From an uncultured Gammaproteobacteria bacterium (lineage in GTDB: Bacteria > Pseudomonadota > Gammaproteobacteria > Arenicellales > Poriferihabitantaceae), in NCBI GenBank assembly GCA_947259885.1, contig CAMYNW010000018.1, forward strand, positions 12,910-76,909: a stretch of DNA of 64,000 nt, given 5' to 3'. How positions within the stretch are numbered: the stretch's first letter is position 1; the number at the start of each line of letters is the position of its first letter. Below, in pieces: positions 1 through 9,105 of this stretch. The translations under genes were made by a program, and so were the position numbers. The notes under the pieces are model-generated. The model was not told where the DNA came from. It worked only from the letters and a program-made list of their open reading frames with translations, and made no database searches.

Positions 1-157
1 CCGCGACCAGCATTCGAACATGAATACAGAGCACGCACGGGAGGTAATTGAGTGCATACTGGTAATAAAGGGCAACACCTTCAAGTACAACGCATAGCAC
101 GATCAAGAACAGCCACCAGGCTGCAAAACCTGTGAAACGGGAAAAAGGACGATTCAT
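1..157 (-). CDS. dsbB: Disulfide bond formation protein DsbB family (partial, N-terminal part)
   Basis: The minus strand from the ATG at 155-157 reads into the window edge for 52 codons. It shows a basic N-terminus, one hydrophobic helix (about residues 13-31) and then the stretch YYQYALNYLPCVLCIHVRM. A Cys-x-x-Cys just after the first membrane helix, followed by an Arg a few residues on, is the first redox motif of DsbB, the inner-membrane quinone-linked oxidase that reoxidises DsbA. The second periplasmic cysteine pair would lie outside the window, so DsbB cannot be told from close relatives such as DsbI. The family call rests on the CVLC context and the position of the helix. Confidence 0.75.
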   Translation of the reverse strand, partial: MNRPFSRFTGFAAWWLFLIVLCVVLEGVALYYQYALNYLPCVLCIHVRMLVA

Positions 158-322
158 TTGGGGAATTCTATGCGTTTCTCAGTAATAGAGAAACCGAAAT
201 TCATCGAGACCGCGGAAGTTAGTCCTGCTACAGCCAGCGTTGTGATTATAAAGATATTCTTTGAGCGGGCGCGCCGACTATTACTGTTCTTCCTTCTGTG
301 CTTTTATAACTGCATCAGTGCC

Positions 323-401
323 TGACCTGACCCCCTCTTTCGGTCCAGTTTAAGTCAATTGACTAACTTAAAACACAGATCCGTTTTAAGGAGTCAGGTC
401 A
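323..401. repeat. Small inverted-repeat element (79 bp, MITE/REP-like)
   Basis: The ends are TGACCTGACCCC (323-334) and GGAGTCAGGTCA (390-401), inverted copies matching at 11 of 12 positions. Inside lies a perfect 12-bp palindrome, AGTCAATTGACT (353-364), flanked by further imperfect complementarity. The GTCAGGTC-type end resembles motifs flanking REP/RAYT-type elements in proteobacteria, but that link is from memory and no transposase is present here. The right end abuts a truncated receiver-domain reading frame, so the element probably marks a deletion or insertion point. Confidence 0.5.
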
Positions 402-554
402 AATCAAGTCTGGTATGCACGATGCCATGCATCGACCCGCAACGATCGAATCTCCCGCCTGCATCGTCTTAAAACCATTGCGATCAAGCACAAATCGCAG
501 CATTTCGTTGAGTGCCGGGTCGTCCTCGACAATCAGATTTATATCTTTTGCCAT
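399..554 (-). pseudogene. Truncated PhoB-like response regulator receiver fragment
   Basis: From the ATG at 552-554 the minus strand encodes 51 residues. They begin MAKDINLIVEDDPALNEMLR and continue with FVLDRNGFKT, which closely matches the start of OmpR/PhoB receivers (acidic EDD pocket, then helix 1). The frame ends in PDLI, the residues that normally precede the LLDWMLP strand carrying the phospho-accepting Asp. The stop TGA (399-401) is supplied by the end of the inverted-repeat element at 323-401. The phosphorylation site, the rest of the receiver and the DNA-binding domain are missing, so this is a remnant. An in-frame start 15 codons further upstream exists but gives no family-like sequence. 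Confidence 0.65.
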
Positions 555-693
555 GAGGCGAATTGAGCCTTGAAATATTATAGATTGATGACAGTGCAAT
601 ACGAAGGTTTTTGATCAAAAGCCGTATTCGCCAAATCCAGGACGTCGATTCCAAATCAGGATGGTATTATCTACTTTCAAGGACTGCTTGATC

Positions 694-1491
694 ATGACAC
701 TAACAATTCCCAGCGCCCCGCTGCCCCTGCATGCAATTGAAGCAGGTGAACCTGAAAATCCACCTCTTGTAGTGCTTCATGGCCTCTTTGGGTCGAGCAC
801 CAACTGGCGTTCAATTATTAAAGAGTTGGCGCGGGACTTCCACATCATCGCTGCGGATCTGCGTAATCATGGTGAGTCTCCGTGGTCAGATTCGATGCAG
901 TACCGGCAGATGGCCGCCGACGTTGCGCAATTGATCGATCGTTACAATCTTGAGCGCCCGGCAATCATCGGTCATAGCATGGGCGGAAAAACTGCCATGG
1001 CGATGGCACAGTTAGGGCTTACGCAGCTTGACAAGCTGGTGATTGCTGATATCGCCCCTGTTCCTTACAGTCATACCCACGAAGGTTTTGTCAACGCCAT
1101 GCAGGCGGTCGACCTTGCCCGAGTGAAAAGCCGCAATGAGGTGGAATCGCGGCTAAAAGAAACAATCCCAGAAGCGGGTATTCGACAGTTCCTTCTTCAA
1201 AACCTGAAACGCGGAGAGAATGGTTACTTGTGGCGAATTAACTTAACCGCGATACAATCCAACATGTCTGATTTGCTTGACTACGGTATCGATCAGGTGA
1301 GCGACATAGAGGCTCTATTCATTGCCGGCGAAAAATCTAACTATATTGAGCCTGGAATGCATCAGGCTATACGGCATCTTTTTCCTAATTCGCAGATTCA
1401 GACCATCAACAATACCGGACATTGGCTACACGCTGAGCAGCCTGCTCGATTTATCGATATCGTCAAGGCATTTCTGATCAAACCATCCTAG
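694..1491 (+). CDS. Alpha/beta-fold hydrolase, YbfF-like esterase
   Basis: This protein of about 265 residues has the full alpha/beta-hydrolase pattern: the oxyanion-hole motif LHGLFGSSTNW near the N-terminus, the nucleophile elbow GHSMGG, and a C-terminal histidine in NNTGHWLHAEQP. The sequence DLRNHGESPW between the oxyanion strand and the elbow is typical of the YbfF/acyl-CoA esterase branch, cytosolic enzymes that cleave short acyl esters; the natural substrate is usually unknown. The start at 694 is preferred over 661 because the homologous part begins there and AAGGA (679-683) precedes it. The next gene begins 22 bp downstream on the same strand. Confidence 0.85.
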   Translation: MTLTIPSAPLPLHAIEAGEPENPPLVVLHGLFGSSTNWRSIIKELARDFHIIAADLRNHGESPWSDSMQYRQMAADVAQLIDRYNLERPAIIGHSMGGKTAMAMAQLGLTQLDKLVIADIAPVPYSHTHEGFVNAMQAVDLARVKSRNEVESRLKETIPEAGIRQFLLQNLKRGENGYLWRINLTAIQSNMSDLLDYGIDQVSDIEALFIAGEKSNYIEPGMHQAIRHLFPNSQIQTINNTGHWLHAEQPARFIDIVKAFLIKPS

Positions 1492-1513
1492 TAGAAACTC
1501 GGTAAGCACTGCA

Positions 1514-4500
1514 TTGGAAACCAACCTGATTCAATACATCTGGAAGTACAGTAAACGCCAGCAGATCACGCTGGTGGTAATGACACTCGTGTCGTTCCCG
1601 ATCCTTTATATGACGCTTGAATTGCCCAAGCGTATTATCAATGACGCGCTGGGCGACGCTACCCGCAGTCATTCGTTTTTTGGATTAACCCTGGACCCAG
1701 TGCCATACCTCGTCGCATTATGTCTTTCACTACTCACACTAATTGTGATCACCGGTGTTCTCAAGATGCGGATCAATACCTACAAAGGCACTATTGGTGA
1801 GCGACTTGTCCGGCGGCTTCGATACAGTCTGATTACTAATATACTGCGTTTTCCCCTGCCCTATTTTTCGCGCATTTCGTCTGGCGAACTGATCAGCAGC
1901 GTCACAGCGGAAACCGAGCCTCTTGGTGGCTACATCGGTGAATCCATTGCCCTGCCGCTATTTGAAGGCGGCACCATGTTGACGATTCTGGTGTTCATGT
2001 TCGCACAGGACTGGGTATTCGGTCTGGTTTCCGTCGCCTTCATTCCGATCCAGGGCTATATCATTCCCAAGCTGCAACATCAGGTTAACCTGCTCAGGAA
2101 GGAGAGGGTCAGACAGGTCAGGGAATTATCCGAACGAATAGGAGAATCCGTGGCAGCTGCGACAGAGATCAGGCTTCACGGCACCCAGCCCTACACGCTT
2201 GCAGAATTTTCCCGACGGCTCGGCAATCTGTTCAAAGTCAGGCTCGAGATTTTCAAGAAGAAATTCTTTATGAAATTTCTCAATAACACTATCGGACATA
2301 TCACACCGTTTCTGTTTTATCTGTTTGGCGGCTACATGGTGATCAAAGGCGATTTGACCATCGGCGCGCTGGTGGCGGCAATCGGCGCATACAAGGATTT
2401 AACATCCCCATGGCGCGAGATGCTGAATTTTTACCAGCTGCACGAAGACTCTAAAATTAAATACCAGCAGATCATAGAACTGTTCGATCCTGGCAAACTG
2501 GTTGAGATTGACCAGGTAGAAACTGAACCCGAAGCACTACATCTTAAAGGGGATATCAGCATTCAGAATGTTTCATGGCGAAATGAACAGGGTGAATCTG
2601 TACTCTCCGGTATAAACCTCGATATTAAGGCCGGTGAAATGATTGCGATCACTGGGGATTACCCTATTCGCAGAGCGCGGCTCGCTCAACTGCTAACGGC
2701 ACTTGATGAACCTTCCGGAGGTCGAATTCTGATTGACGCTAAACCGATCGACCACATACCTGAGTCCATCCTACGCAGGCGCGTGACCCTGCAAGGACCG
2801 GATCCGCACATGTTTGCCGGCACAATTGTTGAAAATATCGAGTACGGCCTGAATCAGAATGAGCCAGATACTTCTGCAGACCCGAAGCTTCAGCAGGATT
2901 TAAAAGAAGCCCTTGAATCCGGTAATCGACCACCGATTGATAGCGGATGGCTCGACTATAGACAAGCCGGCGCGCCCGAACGAACGCGTTCACCAGAATG
3001 GTATCAGCAAGTGATCGAAGCGATGGGCGCCAGCTCGGTAGTCTACGAGCGCAGTTTGCTCGAAGTTTTTGATCCGGAGCAGAAGCCTGAACTGGCAGCC
3101 AAACTTCTGGAAGCCCGATCAGTGATTCGCACACGGCTGGCGTCTATGGGCGATTCCGTGAAGCTCTCATTGTTCGATCCGGATAACTTTAATCCCAATG
3201 CCAGCATTTCAGAAAATTTGTTGTACGGGGTTGCGGTCGATAAGAGGCTTGATAACAGTACTTTCAGTATTCATCCGTTTATCTTCAAAATCCTGGAGCA
3301 GGAAAACCTGGTATCTCAGGCTCTGACAATTGGCCTTGAAGTCGCTACCAGCCTGATTAATATGGCGGACAAAAATACCTTGTCTCACGAAATAAACGAA
3401 CACTTCGGCCTCACCGATGACCAGCGTGTCGAAGATATTCGTTTCACCGTCGACAACTACATATCCCAGGATAGACTGAGCTTTTCATGTCACTGTCTAC
3501 TGCTTTCCTTGTTCCTGATGGTAATTCCAGAAAGACATCGGTTTGTGCATTTTAACGCTCGCTTGTCTACCCGAATACTTCAGGCAAGACGTGAATTCAT
3601 AGGGCAACTTCCTGCAGAACTCGAAGACGCTGTATTGCACTTCGATGAGACCCGCTATCATCCAAAACTTACAGTGCAGGATAACCTGCTTTTTGGCCGG
3701 CTTCCGTCTCAGAATCCGGCTGGAGCACGTAAGCTCAATCGCCTGATCGCAAAAATCATCGACGAACTGGATCTGCGTAAGGATCTTATTCTCCTGCTCG
3801 GAGAGTCACAGGTCGGCATCCGCGGTTCCAGACTTCCACTGATCGCAAAACACCGCATCAGTCTAGGTCGCGCACTCGCTAAAAATCCGGATATTCTAAT
3901 TTTTCACGATGCATTGGGACCCTTTGACGCGGTTGAACAGGCAGAAAGGCGACGAGAGATAAGGCGACTTCTTCCGCACACCACCATCATCTGGATCGCC
4001 CGTGAGATCCAGGATCCCGAAGAGTTTGACCATGTGTATCGGTTTACAGAAGCTGGACCGCTGACCACAACGGATGGCGTCGAGGGCGCCGGTGTCCCCG
4101 CCCCTTTCACTCCCGCCAGGCGCAGTTCGAATACGCTCGAACTAATATCAAGCGCAATACTGTTCTCTGAGTTAGCACCAAGCCAGAAGAGATATCTTGC
4201 AGATCATAGCCAGATTGTTTCTGTGGCTGCCGATCAGGTTATCTATGAGATAGATGATGAAGCCGACGCCGCTTGGCTGGTGGTCTCAGGAGAAGTCGTG
4301 ACTCATAACAGCGAAGCTGAAATTATCGGGCGCTTCAGGCGGCCGGAAGTTTTTGGTGCCATTGAGGTTCTCGCGGACCGCCACCGTATCCTGACCGCAC
4401 AGACCACGGCCGACTCAATGCTTCTGAGGATCGACGCGGTGGCCATTGAAACCGTTGCCCTGAGTGATGCCAGAGTGTCGCGCACGCTGCTGAGGTCCTT

Positions 4501-4522
4501 GACGCACCAGTGGCGAAGTTAA
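1514..4522 (+). CDS. ABC-type membrane protein with degenerate ATPase region and C-terminal cyclic-nucleotide-binding-like domain
   Basis: 1002 residues starting from TTG, which keeps the conserved N-terminus IQYIWKYSKRQQ. Residues 1-330 form an ABC exporter type transmembrane domain. The ATPase region (about 345-850) is abnormal. The Walker A position reads AITGDYPIRRARLA with no GKS/T, the signature position reads SRLPLIAKH instead of LSGGQ, Walker B ends ILIFHDAL instead of a D-E pair, and the switch His is absent. Three Q-loop-like segments (IVENIEYG at about 438, ISENLLYG at about 565, VQDNLLFG at about 721) suggest internal duplication of part of the domain. Residues about 875-1000 resemble a Crp-type cyclic-nucleotide-binding fold (DEADAAWLVVSGEV). 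The frame is unbroken, so it is probably expressed but unlikely to hydrolyse ATP conventionally. Function unknown. Confidence 0.75.
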   Translation: METNLIQYIWKYSKRQQITLVVMTLVSFPILYMTLELPKRIINDALGDATRSHSFFGLTLDPVPYLVALCLSLLTLIVITGVLKMRINTYKGTIGERLVRRLRYSLITNILRFPLPYFSRISSGELISSVTAETEPLGGYIGESIALPLFEGGTMLTILVFMFAQDWVFGLVSVAFIPIQGYIIPKLQHQVNLLRKERVRQVRELSERIGESVAAATEIRLHGTQPYTLAEFSRRLGNLFKVRLEIFKKKFFMKFLNNTIGHITPFLFYLFGGYMVIKGDLTIGALVAAIGAYKDLTSPWREMLNFYQLHEDSKIKYQQIIELFDPGKLVEIDQVETEPEALHLKGDISIQNVSWRNEQGESVLSGINLDIKAGEMIAITGDYPIRRARLAQLLTALDEPSGGRILIDAKPIDHIPESILRRRVTLQGPDPHMFAGTIVENIEYGLNQNEPDTSADPKLQQDLKEALESGNRPPIDSGWLDYRQAGAPERTRSPEWYQQVIEAMGASSVVYERSLLEVFDPEQKPELAAKLLEARSVIRTRLASMGDSVKLSLFDPDNFNPNASISENLLYGVAVDKRLDNSTFSIHPFIFKILEQENLVSQALTIGLEVATSLINMADKNTLSHEINEHFGLTDDQRVEDIRFTVDNYISQDRLSFSCHCLLLSLFLMVIPERHRFVHFNARLSTRILQARREFIGQLPAELEDAVLHFDETRYHPKLTVQDNLLFGRLPSQNPAGARKLNRLIAKIIDELDLRKDLILLLGESQVGIRGSRLPLIAKHRISLGRALAKNPDILIFHDALGPFDAVEQAERRREIRRLLPHTTIIWIAREIQDPEEFDHVYRFTEAGPLTTTDGVEGAGVPAPFTPARRSSNTLELISSAILFSELAPSQKRYLADHSQIVSVAADQVIYEIDDEADAAWLVVSGEVVTHNSEAEIIGRFRRPEVFGAIEVLADRHRILTAQTTADSMLLRIDAVAIETVALSDARVSRTLLRSLTHQWRS

Positions 4523-4544
4523 AAAGCAGATCTGTCTCCTGAGA

Positions 4545-4736
4545 TCAGTATTCGTTCTCATGCAAGGCTTGCAGCTGGACCGAGTCTCCCAGCACTTCTG
4601 CGCGCAGCGTAATCGGACGGCAGCACACCTGGCAATCCTCTATATATTCCTGATTTGCGACGCTGGTGTCGACCATAATTTCGATGGATTCGCCGCAATA
4701 TGGGCAAATGACATCCTTGAGTTCGGTTCCGAGCAT
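4545..4736 (-). CDS. CPXCG motif-containing cysteine-rich protein
   Basis: A 63-residue protein with two cysteine pairs, [11 protein letters not shown] near the N-terminus and [10 protein letters not shown] in the middle. This matches the small CPXCG family seen in many gammaproteobacteria, a likely zinc ribbon. No role is established for the family. The gene is convergent with the ABC-type gene (22 bp between the ends) and lies 49 bp downstream of acs, so it may be co-transcribed with acs or have its own promoter. An overlapping frame of similar length on the same strand lacks family features and is a shadow. Confidence 0.85.
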   Translation of the reverse strand: MLGTELKDVICPYCGESIEIMVDTSVANQEYIEDCQVCCRPITLRAEVLGDSVQLQALHENEY

Positions 4737-4785
4737 AATAATCGGCCGGCACTATCGCTGGCCGTTAATTCAATTTAGTCAAAGT

Positions 4786-6720
4786 CTACCCGGCTCGATT
4801 CGCGACCAGATCATCCACCACCGCAGGATCTGCAAGAGTACTGGTATCGCCCAAGGAATCCAGCTCGTTCTCGGCAATCTTACGCAAGATGCGTCGCATG
4901 ATCTTTCCGGAACGCGTTTTCGGCAGTCCTGGCGCCCACTGAATAACATCCGGCTTAGCAATCGGCCCAATCTCTTTTCGAACATGGTCAGACAACTCTT
5001 TACGCAGTTCTTCTGTGGGTTCTACACCAACCATTAGAGTTACATAGGCATATATGCCCTGCCCTTTAATATCATGCGGATATCCCACTACCGCCGCCTC
5101 AGCCACTGCATCATGCAACACCAGTGCGCTTTCCACTTCGGCAGTACCCATACGGTGGCCGGACACATTGATTACGTCATCCACGCGCCCAGTAATCCAG
5201 TAGTAACCGTCCTCATCGCGTCGGGCGCCATCGCCAGTGGTGTAATAGCCCTTATAGGTCGAAAAGTAGGTGTCATAAAAACGCTGATGATCACCATATA
5301 GGGTTCGCATCTGGCCCGGCCAAGACTGCTTGATCACCAGATTACCAGAAGTGGCACCTTGCAGCTCCTTGCCATCCGAATCCAACAGCGCGGGCTGAAT
5401 GCCAAAAAACGGCCTTGTGGCAGACCCAGGCTTTAATGCGGTGGCACCCGGTAACGCGGTGATACATATGCCTCCCGTTTCAGTTTGCCACCAGGTGTCC
5501 ACAATCGGGCACCGCTCATTGCCGACAATATGATAATACCATTCCCACGCCTCAGGATTGATTGGTTCCCCAACTGTGCCCAGAAGACGAAGGCTGCTGC
5601 GACTATGCTTCTCTACCAGCTCATTACCCTGCGCCATCAATGCCCGCAGAGCGGTAGGCGCTGTGTAAAAGATGTTAACTCTGTGCTTGTCCACCACCTG
5701 CCAGAAGCGACCAGCGTCGGGATAGGTTGGCACACCCTCGAACATCATGGTGATGGCGCCATTAGCGAGCGGTCCATAAACAATATAAGTATGGCCGGTG
5801 ACCCAGCCTACGTCCGCGGTGCACCAGTACACATCACCTTCATGATAGTCAAATACGTATTTGTGCGTGATCGCGGCGAACAACTGGTAACCGCCAGTGG
5901 TATGCAGCACACCCTTTGGCTTGCCTGTCGATCCTGAGGTATAGAGAATGAAAAGAGGATCTTCCGCATCCATTTCTTCCGGAGGACATTCCGCCGAGGC
6001 TTCAGCCATGGCCAGGTGATACCAAACGTCGCGCTCAGCGTTTCCCGGGACATCGTTGCCGGTTCGACGCACCACCAGGGTGGTATGGACATTGGGACAG
6101 GACTCAAGCGCCTTTTCAACGTTGGCCTTCAATGGAACGTTTTTACCGCCACGTGGACCCTCATCAGCAGTAATTACCACCTGGCAGTCAGAATCCAGAA
6201 TACGGTCCTTCAAAGCTTCAGGTGAGAAGCCACCAAATACGATGGAGTGGACCGCACCAATGCGGGCGCAGGCGAGCATCGCTACCGCCGCCTCCGGGAT
6301 CATTGGCATATAGATCGAAACCCTGTCCCCCTTCTTGACCCCACGGCTCTTAAGGACATTCGCTAACTTACAAACATCTTCGAAGAGTTCGCTGTAAGTA
6401 ATTGATTTATCAGCCTCAGGGTCGTCTCCTTCCCAAATAATGGCGGCCTGATCGCCACGCGTCTCCAGGTGGCGGTCAACGCAGTTGTAACAGACGTTAA
6501 GCTTGCCACCCTCAAACCATTTGATGTGGGCTTTGTGATAATCCACGTCCATCACCCGGTCCCAGGGCTTGAACCATGACACCAGTTCCTCAGCCTGCTC
6601 CGCCCAGAAACCCTCGGGATCTTCTACCGAACGTTGGTACATCTCTAGATACTTATCATTATCAGCGTGCGCTGCGCTGGCGGTCTCGGCACTTACCGGA
6701 TATATTTTTATCTCAGACAT
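4786..6720 (-). CDS. acs: Acetyl-CoA synthetase
   Basis: 644 residues, close to the usual 645-655 of AMP-forming acetyl-CoA synthetases. It activates acetate to acetyl-AMP and then acetyl-CoA in the cytosol. Visible motifs are the adenylation P-loop [20 protein letters not shown], the hinge region [18 protein letters not shown], and the C-terminal [14 protein letters not shown], whose Lys is catalytic and the usual site of regulatory acetylation. The N-terminal [14 protein letters not shown] matches the family. It lies 73 bp upstream of and co-oriented with the CPXCG gene, and downstream of glcF, placing acetate and glycolate use side by side. Confidence 0.97.
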   Translation of the reverse strand: MSEIKIYPVSAETASAAHADNDKYLEMYQRSVEDPEGFWAEQAEELVSWFKPWDRVMDVDYHKAHIKWFEGGKLNVCYNCVDRHLETRGDQAAIIWEGDDPEADKSITYSELFEDVCKLANVLKSRGVKKGDRVSIYMPMIPEAAVAMLACARIGAVHSIVFGGFSPEALKDRILDSDCQVVITADEGPRGGKNVPLKANVEKALESCPNVHTTLVVRRTGNDVPGNAERDVWYHLAMAEASAECPPEEMDAEDPLFILYTSGSTGKPKGVLHTTGGYQLFAAITHKYVFDYHEGDVYWCTADVGWVTGHTYIVYGPLANGAITMMFEGVPTYPDAGRFWQVVDKHRVNIFYTAPTALRALMAQGNELVEKHSRSSLRLLGTVGEPINPEAWEWYYHIVGNERCPIVDTWWQTETGGICITALPGATALKPGSATRPFFGIQPALLDSDGKELQGATSGNLVIKQSWPGQMRTLYGDHQRFYDTYFSTYKGYYTTGDGARRDEDGYYWITGRVDDVINVSGHRMGTAEVESALVLHDAVAEAAVVGYPHDIKGQGIYAYVTLMVGVEPTEELRKELSDHVRKEIGPIAKPDVIQWAPGLPKTRSGKIMRRILRKIAENELDSLGDTSTLADPAVVDDLVANRAG

Positions 6721-6793
6721 GTGTTTCCTCTTGTAGATATGGTGCGTAGTACTTCAATAACTTTACGACTACCGCGAACTGGGTGCAAGGCGA

Positions 6794-8014
6794 CTAAAGT
6801 GGCAGCGCAGGATCATCTAACAATTCGATCCAGTGTTTGACCGGAATTTTAGTGGCCTCCTCAAGGTGAAGGTGGCATCCAATGTTAGCGGTTGCGATGA
6901 TATTGGGCTGCGCTTCTTCCAGGGATTCTATCTTGCGTTGGCGGAGTTGAAGAGAGAGATCTTTCTGCAGCACCGAGTATGTGCCTGCCGAACCACAGCA
7001 AAAATGTGGATCAGCAACCGGCATTAGCCGGTACCCTGCACGCTCCAGCACAGCTTCGACTCGGCCCGCTAATTTCTGGCCGTGCTGTAAGGTGCATGGA
7101 GACTGAAATGCCACGCGACGTGGGTGTACAATTTCAATGGCAGACAGGTCTTCGGTCTCAATCACTTCCACCACATCCTTGGCCAGTTCAGTGACGCGCA
7201 TCGCCTTGGCCGAATACACTGGATCGTCCGCCAGGACACGGGCATAGTCTTTGATCATCACACCACATCCGCTGGCACTACTGATAATGGCTTCGGCACC
7301 GCTTTCGATATGCGGCCACCACGCATCTATATTGGCACGCATCAGCCCTTTCGCCTCATCGTGAGCATCAAGGTGAAAGCTGACCGCACCACAACAGCGT
7401 TCTTCGTTCACCGTCACCGACTCAATTCCCAGCCGATGCAACACCCTGCTGAGCGACGCATTGGTAGCCGGTTTGTAAGTGGGTTGGACACAGCCTGCAG
7501 CCACAATCATTTTTCGATCGAGCACAGATTCTGGAACTTGAGGCGTTTCCTGCGCGGGCGGTATTTTCTTCTTCAGCACCTCAGGGAGCATCGGCCGCAT
7601 CATGCGCCCAATTCCCAGTGCCGGTGCGAACAGCCCTTGCGTTGTGAGCAACTTGCGCAAGGACCACCTTATTGCAGTCTGCATGGGCGACCTTTTCACC
7701 TGTTCACTCACCACTTCGCGCCCAATATCGAGAAGGCGTCCATACTGCACCCCGGAAGGGCACGTAGTTTCACAATTACGGCAAGTCAGGCAGCGGTCCA
7801 GGTGAAGCTGTGTCGTTGCTGTGGCAGCCTCTCCTTCCAGCACCAGCTTGATCTGATAGATCCTGCCGCGGGGCCCGTCGAGCTCGTCTCCAAGAAGCTG
7901 ATAGGTCGGACAAGTAGCGGTACAGAAGCCACAGTGCACGCAGGCGCGCAGAATTCTGTCAGCCTCTTCGCCCTCTGGGGTGTGTTTTATAAATTCAGCA
8001 AGCCTGGTTTGCAC
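6794..8014 (-). CDS. glcF: Glycolate oxidase iron-sulfur subunit GlcF
   Basis: 406 residues with two ferredoxin-type 4Fe-4S motifs, CVHCGFCTATCP (about residue 26) and CLTCRNCETTCPSG (about residue 75), followed by two CCG-type cysteine-rich domains (ERCCGAVSFH and HFCCGSAGTY). This is the standard architecture of GlcF, which passes electrons from the GlcD/GlcE flavoprotein to the membrane quinone pool during oxidation of glycolate to glyoxylate. It is the last gene of glcD-glcE-glcF, 23 bp after glcE. The nearby acs gene begins 73 bp further on. Confidence 0.95.
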   Translation of the reverse strand: MQTRLAEFIKHTPEGEEADRILRACVHCGFCTATCPTYQLLGDELDGPRGRIYQIKLVLEGEAATATTQLHLDRCLTCRNCETTCPSGVQYGRLLDIGREVVSEQVKRSPMQTAIRWSLRKLLTTQGLFAPALGIGRMMRPMLPEVLKKKIPPAQETPQVPESVLDRKMIVAAGCVQPTYKPATNASLSRVLHRLGIESVTVNEERCCGAVSFHLDAHDEAKGLMRANIDAWWPHIESGAEAIISSASGCGVMIKDYARVLADDPVYSAKAMRVTELAKDVVEVIETEDLSAIEIVHPRRVAFQSPCTLQHGQKLAGRVEAVLERAGYRLMPVADPHFCCGSAGTYSVLQKDLSLQLRQRKIESLEEAQPNIIATANIGCHLHLEEATKIPVKHWIELLDDPALPL

Positions 8015-8037
8015 GAAGCTTCGGGTCGGTAAAAGGG

Positions 8038-9105
8038 TTAACGTTCAGAGGTTAATCTGCCCGGGTTGAGAATGCGCTCTGGATCAAAAGATGCTCGGAT
8101 ACGCTCTTGCATTGCTTGCATCGCGGGGGGTAATGGATGAAACACTTCACTAGTGCGATCACCTCCACGAAACAACGTTGCGTGTCCGCCGCAGCGCTCT
8201 GTCGCGATGCGGATTTCATCTGCATCGGCATCGGAGTGCAGCCACCACTGCGCACCACCCCAATCAATAAAAACCTCTCCGGGCAGTTCCGGCTTAGCCA
8301 GTGCAGGCAGTGAAATACGCCACAGCGGCAAGTCAGACTGGAAAAAGGGATGTTCAAATTCTCGAAGGCTGCTCCATATCTTGTCGGTGGAAGGCAGCCG
8401 TTCACCCCCAAGAGACCGGTACGCGCTATCAATCCCCGCTTCGGTTCCCGATAGACGCACAAATACTAGATCACCATAAAAGCAACTGGCATTGACAGGC
8501 AGCGGTCGTCCGGCCAGATCATTCATAAAATCCAGTGCGGAATCTCGTTCAAAATGAAAAATTAAGGTGGTTTCCTTCTCCGCAGATGGCAGGACTTTCA
8601 GGGACGCCTGCAGGATAACGCCCAAAGTCCCTATTGCCCCGACCATTAATCGAGACACGTCATAACCGGCTACATTTTTCATGACCTCGCCGCCCACCCG
8701 CAGATATTCGCCTTTGCCATTGAGCACGTGGGCGCCGAGTATGTAATCCCTCGCAGATCCGGCGTAGGGTCGGGAAGGACCTGAAAATCCACACGCCAGG
8801 GTGCCGCCGACAGTCGCGACACCACCTAGTTCTGGAGGGTCAAAAGGCAGACATTGCCCAGCCTCTGCTAATACCCGACTGATTTCATTAATAGGTGTTC
8901 CGGCTCGCGCCGTGATGATCAGTTCAGTCGGTTCGTAGTTCACGATCCCGCGATGCGCTGATACGTCAAAAGGTTCGAGATCAGCTGATTGCTGCCGGCC
9001 ATAAAAATCTTTACTGCCGCCACCTCGCACAACCACTGCGCTCTTGTGGGAAAAACAACGCTGCAATTGCTCCTGCAACTGCCTCGATTGATCATGGTTC
9101 TGCAT
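8038..9105 (-). CDS. glcE: Glycolate oxidase FAD-binding subunit GlcE
   Basis: 355 residues with a PCMH-type FAD-binding fold: ARAGTPINEISRVLAEAGQ, FDPPELGGVATVGGTLACG and the segment GEVMKNVAGYDVSRLMVGA, all characteristic of GlcE. The C-terminal FDPERILNPGR is the usual end of this flavoprotein family. GlcE pairs with GlcD in the glycolate dehydrogenase complex. The ATG overlaps the end of glcD by one base (9105), indicating tight coupling. Length and order D-E-F match the E. coli glc operon, but no glcC regulator, glcG or malate synthase G (glcB) gene is adjacent. Confidence 0.95.
   Translation of the reverse strand: MQNHDQSRQLQEQLQRCFSHKSAVVVRGGGSKDFYGRQQSADLEPFDVSAHRGIVNYEPTELIITARAGTPINEISRVLAEAGQCLPFDPPELGGVATVGGTLACGFSGPSRPYAGSARDYILGAHVLNGKGEYLRVGGEVMKNVAGYDVSRLMVGAIGTLGVILQASLKVLPSAEKETTLIFHFERDSALDFMNDLAGRPLPVNASCFYGDLVFVRLSGTEAGIDSAYRSLGGERLPSTDKIWSSLREFEHPFFQSDLPLWRISLPALAKPELPGEVFIDWGGAQWWLHSDADADEIRIATERCGGHATLFRGGDRTSEVFHPLPPAMQAMQERIRASFDPERILNPGRLTSER

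Noticed and set aside
170..325. 51-codon plus-strand frame after the dsbB fragment
   Set aside because: No ribosome-binding site or recognisable family; its 3' end runs into the inverted-repeat element. Not supported as a gene.
2739..3134. 131-codon minus-strand frame inside the ABC-type gene
   Set aside because: Entirely antisense to a continuous 1002-codon frame with family features; composition suggests a shadow frame.
7124..8032. 302-codon plus-strand frame opposite glcF
   Set aside because: Rich in His, Arg and Cys, as expected from the complement of a Cys-rich Fe-S protein; glcF itself is unambiguous.
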